Shown: positions 6,047 through 7,498 of the stretch, in pieces
How positions within the stretch are numbered: position 1 is the stretch's first letter
How the letters are laid out: each line of letters begins with the position of its first letter
Source of the DNA: Dehalococcoidales bacterium
GTDB taxonomy: Bacteria; Chloroflexota; Dehalococcoidia; Dehalococcoidales; UBA2162
DNA: 7,498 nucleotides
Direction of reading: 5' to 3'
Assembly: GCA_016932435.1 (NCBI GenBank)
Contig: JAFGCW010000084.1
Span: 1 to 7,498, forward strand
Position numbers and translations under genes: made by a program
Notes under the pieces: generated by a model
What the model was told of the DNA's origin: nothing
The model's input: the letters and a program-made list of their open reading frames with translations, nothing else
Databases searched by the model: none

Positions 6047-7294
6047 TTATTTGTAGATACCATATTCCTTAGTGAAGTCGATCATCGTTTTTATATTTTC
6101 AGGTTTCGACTTCTCTGGTGAACTTCTGGGGCAGACGACCAAACCACCATCCTTCCCAACTGTGTCGATCAAGTCTTTCATGTAATCCTTCACATCCTGT
6201 ACTGTTCCTGTCTGGAGTAAAGAAACGGGAACATTTCCCCTGATGCACATGTGGTCCTTTAATATTTCCTTTGCCTTATATATGTCTGTCGAGTCAAAAT
6301 GAGCAAGAACTTTACCTTTAGGTAATTCAAGCAGATATTCAAGCCTTTGAGTATAGCTGCCTTCGAAGAACACACAGGGCGTATATCCGGCGTCAATGAC
6401 AGCGAGTATCAATGCTTTCAGTCCCGGCCAGTAAAATTTCTCGAATTGCTTCAGGGACATAAATCCATCCGCTCCTCTATCCAGGTATATTGTTACTCGT
6501 GGATTTTCATCTGGCGGCGGCATGGACTGAATTCTCTTCAGCATCTTGGCAAGTTGCTCTTCGCAGCCTTTCAGTAGCTGCTCGGGTCTCTCATACATAT
6601 CAAGCATCGCCCCGCGCATACCTCGTAGAGAAAGAGAAAATATATCGAAAGGCGCTACGCCGGCTACTCCGTCTACAGGAAAACCAAGTTCCTTAATTTC
6701 TTTATCGAATTCTGCCAGCTTGGGTCGCCATTCAGCCCATTCCCGTCCTGCTTTCTTGAGTATCTCAACTGCTTGTTCGATTTCCGGTCTTGACAACGCT
6801 TCCCCAAGCATTAGAGCTCCAAAGCTTCCCGAACTCAACATTGATAGGGGCGGTAAATTTTTAAAAGGTTCCATCACCCCGAGAGTGCGAGGCAACAATA
6901 CCCGTAACGCATAGTCCGTAGGATCCTCGAAATATGCATCGTATTCATCTCCCTTCATCCACTCGCCTTCAACTGCCTGGTGTCCGTGTTCAAGAGATAC
7001 TCCGTAACCGGGCCACTTGGTCTGTTTCGGTTCCAGGTATTCCATCACTTTTCCAGGCGAAAAAGCCTGGACGTAATAGATAGAATCGGGGGCGAAATCA
7101 ACAATGGTCCTCTTGGTGGCTGCCAGCCACGCATCATAGTCATAATACGCGGCAGCCGGTTGAATTCCAGCGTATTTTGCGGGGAAATAGCTGAAACTCA
7201 TCTCGATGGGAACACGGTCCGGGATTTTGAGGTGAATCGCATCCATCACCCGTTGGTTTCGTTCTCTCCACAATGCCTCGGTATCTTCATCCAT
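6047..7294 (-). CDS. Second MtaA/CmuA-like URO-D-fold methyltransferase
   Basis: A 415-residue paralogue of the downstream 447-residue protein, with the same ordered blocks: PDRVPIE (25-31), KWPGYG, RGADGFMS, FFEGSYTQRLEYL (309-321, Glu311), STD, MCIRGNVP (Cys350) and LLQTGT. It begins almost at the core domain, without the charged extension. Near the C-terminus VVCPRSSPEKSKPEN places Cys388 close to, but by my alignment not at, the position of the last zinc cysteine of MtaA; the HxC pair is missing and FEG stands in its place. The ATG at 7294 has AAGGA about 7 bases upstream. The gene is 78 bases ahead of the 447-residue paralogue. The protein is expected in the cytoplasm, moving a methyl group between a corrinoid and a small or protein-bound acceptor; family assignment is firm, substrate is not. 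Confidence 0.82.
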   Translation of the reverse strand: MDEDTEALWRERNQRVMDAIHLKIPDRVPIEMSFSYFPAKYAGIQPAAAYYDYDAWLAATKRTIVDFAPDSIYYVQAFSPGKVMEYLEPKQTKWPGYGVSLEHGHQAVEGEWMKGDEYDAYFEDPTDYALRVLLPRTLGVMEPFKNLPPLSMLSSGSFGALMLGEALSRPEIEQAVEILKKAGREWAEWRPKLAEFDKEIKELGFPVDGVAGVAPFDIFSLSLRGMRGAMLDMYERPEQLLKGCEEQLAKMLKRIQSMPPPDENPRVTIYLDRGADGFMSLKQFEKFYWPGLKALILAVIDAGYTPCVFFEGSYTQRLEYLLELPKGKVLAHFDSTDIYKAKEILKDHMCIRGNVPVSLLQTGTVQDVKDYMKDLIDTVGKDGGLVVCPRSSPEKSKPENIKTMIDFTKEYGIYK

Positions 7295-7373
7295 TCATAT
7301 TTCCTTTCAGGCACACTTTCAAATATTAATATCTATCAATATCCTTAGTTAAACGTTATAAGATTTTCTTAAT

Positions 7374-7498
7374 TTACTGATAAGCGCCGTATTCTTTGGT
7401 GAAATCAATCATCGCCTTAAGGTTTTCCGGTTTCGACTTTTCCGGAGAACTCCGCGGACATACTATCAGACCGCCGTCTTTGCCTATATCATCTATCA
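7374..7498 (-). CDS. Third MtaA/CmuA-like paralogue, C-terminal fragment
   Basis: Only the last 40 complete codons and TAA stop (7374-7376) are in the window; the rest lies beyond the right edge. The fragment matches the C-terminus of the 415-residue paralogue at 33 of 40 positions by hand alignment, including an unbroken VCPRSSPEKSKPEN and MIDFTKEYG. It therefore belongs to the same subfamily as that protein and not to the more divergent 447-residue copy. A tandem duplication of this subfamily is the natural reading. It lies 79 bases upstream of the 415-residue gene in the same direction. Nothing can be said about its catalytic residues beyond the retained cysteine. Confidence 0.85.
   Translation of the reverse strand, partial: IDDIGKDGGLIVCPRSSPEKSKPENLKAMIDFTKEYGAYQ

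Noticed and set aside
6041..6049. A T-run on the plus strand considered as an intrinsic terminator.
   Set aside because: For the minus-strand genes it reads as an A-run, no hairpin precedes it, and no plus-strand gene ends there.
1..7498. CRISPR arrays, tRNA or rRNA genes, insertion sequences and riboswitches.
   Set aside because: No regularly spaced repeats, cloverleaf-like segments, transposase frames or terminal inverted repeats were seen; nearly all of the window is coding.

Overview
The window reads as part of a strict anaerobe's chromosome, probably bacterial: most genes have a Shine-Dalgarno sequence (GGAG or AAGGAG type) 5-9 bases before the start, and the gene content is corrinoid/one-carbon methyl-transfer and iron-sulfur chemistry. 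Large sets of MtaA/CmuA-like uroporphyrinogen-decarboxylase-fold proteins next to DUF1638, ferredoxins and a CooC-type ATPase are what I would expect in an uncultured Dehalococcoidia-like Chloroflexota or a syntrophic Desulfobacterota. This placement is inference from content; nothing here fixes the taxon.

Every gene I can support lies on the minus strand, so the transcriptional order runs from high to low coordinates. It begins with the C-terminus of one MtaA/CmuA-like protein (7374-7498, cut by the window edge), followed by two complete paralogues (6047-7294 and 4625-5968). Next come an 80-residue protein of unknown function (4334-4576), a GTG-started 2[4Fe-4S] ferredoxin (4037-4306), and a 227-base stretch holding what looks like a small helical-protein gene broken by two stop codons (3885-4028). 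Then come a small zinc-ribbon protein (3594-3809), a CooC-like ATPase (2808-3587), a second 2[4Fe-4S] ferredoxin (2481-2774), a thioredoxin (2126-2449), a CoA-disulfide-reductase/NADH-oxidase-type flavoprotein (772-2085), a 47-residue three-knuckle zinc-ribbon protein (609-752), and a DUF1638 protein running off the left edge (1-569). Gaps are 6-79 bases apart from the 227-base stretch, and I see no convincing terminator, so one long operon or two closely following ones is likely.

As a working model (inference), the MtaA/CmuA-like proteins move methyl groups to or from a corrinoid carrier encoded outside the window. The ferredoxins, CooC-like ATPase, thioredoxin and flavoprotein would supply electrons, metal or thiol maintenance for that or a linked metalloenzyme. 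No corrinoid-binding protein, CO dehydrogenase or canonical corrinoid reductive activator is present in the window, so substrate and final acceptor cannot be read from it. The most notable points are the missing canonical zinc signature in the methyltransferase-like paralogues, the CooC-like ATPase with its CxC pair but no CO dehydrogenase beside it, and the small gene with two in-frame stops.
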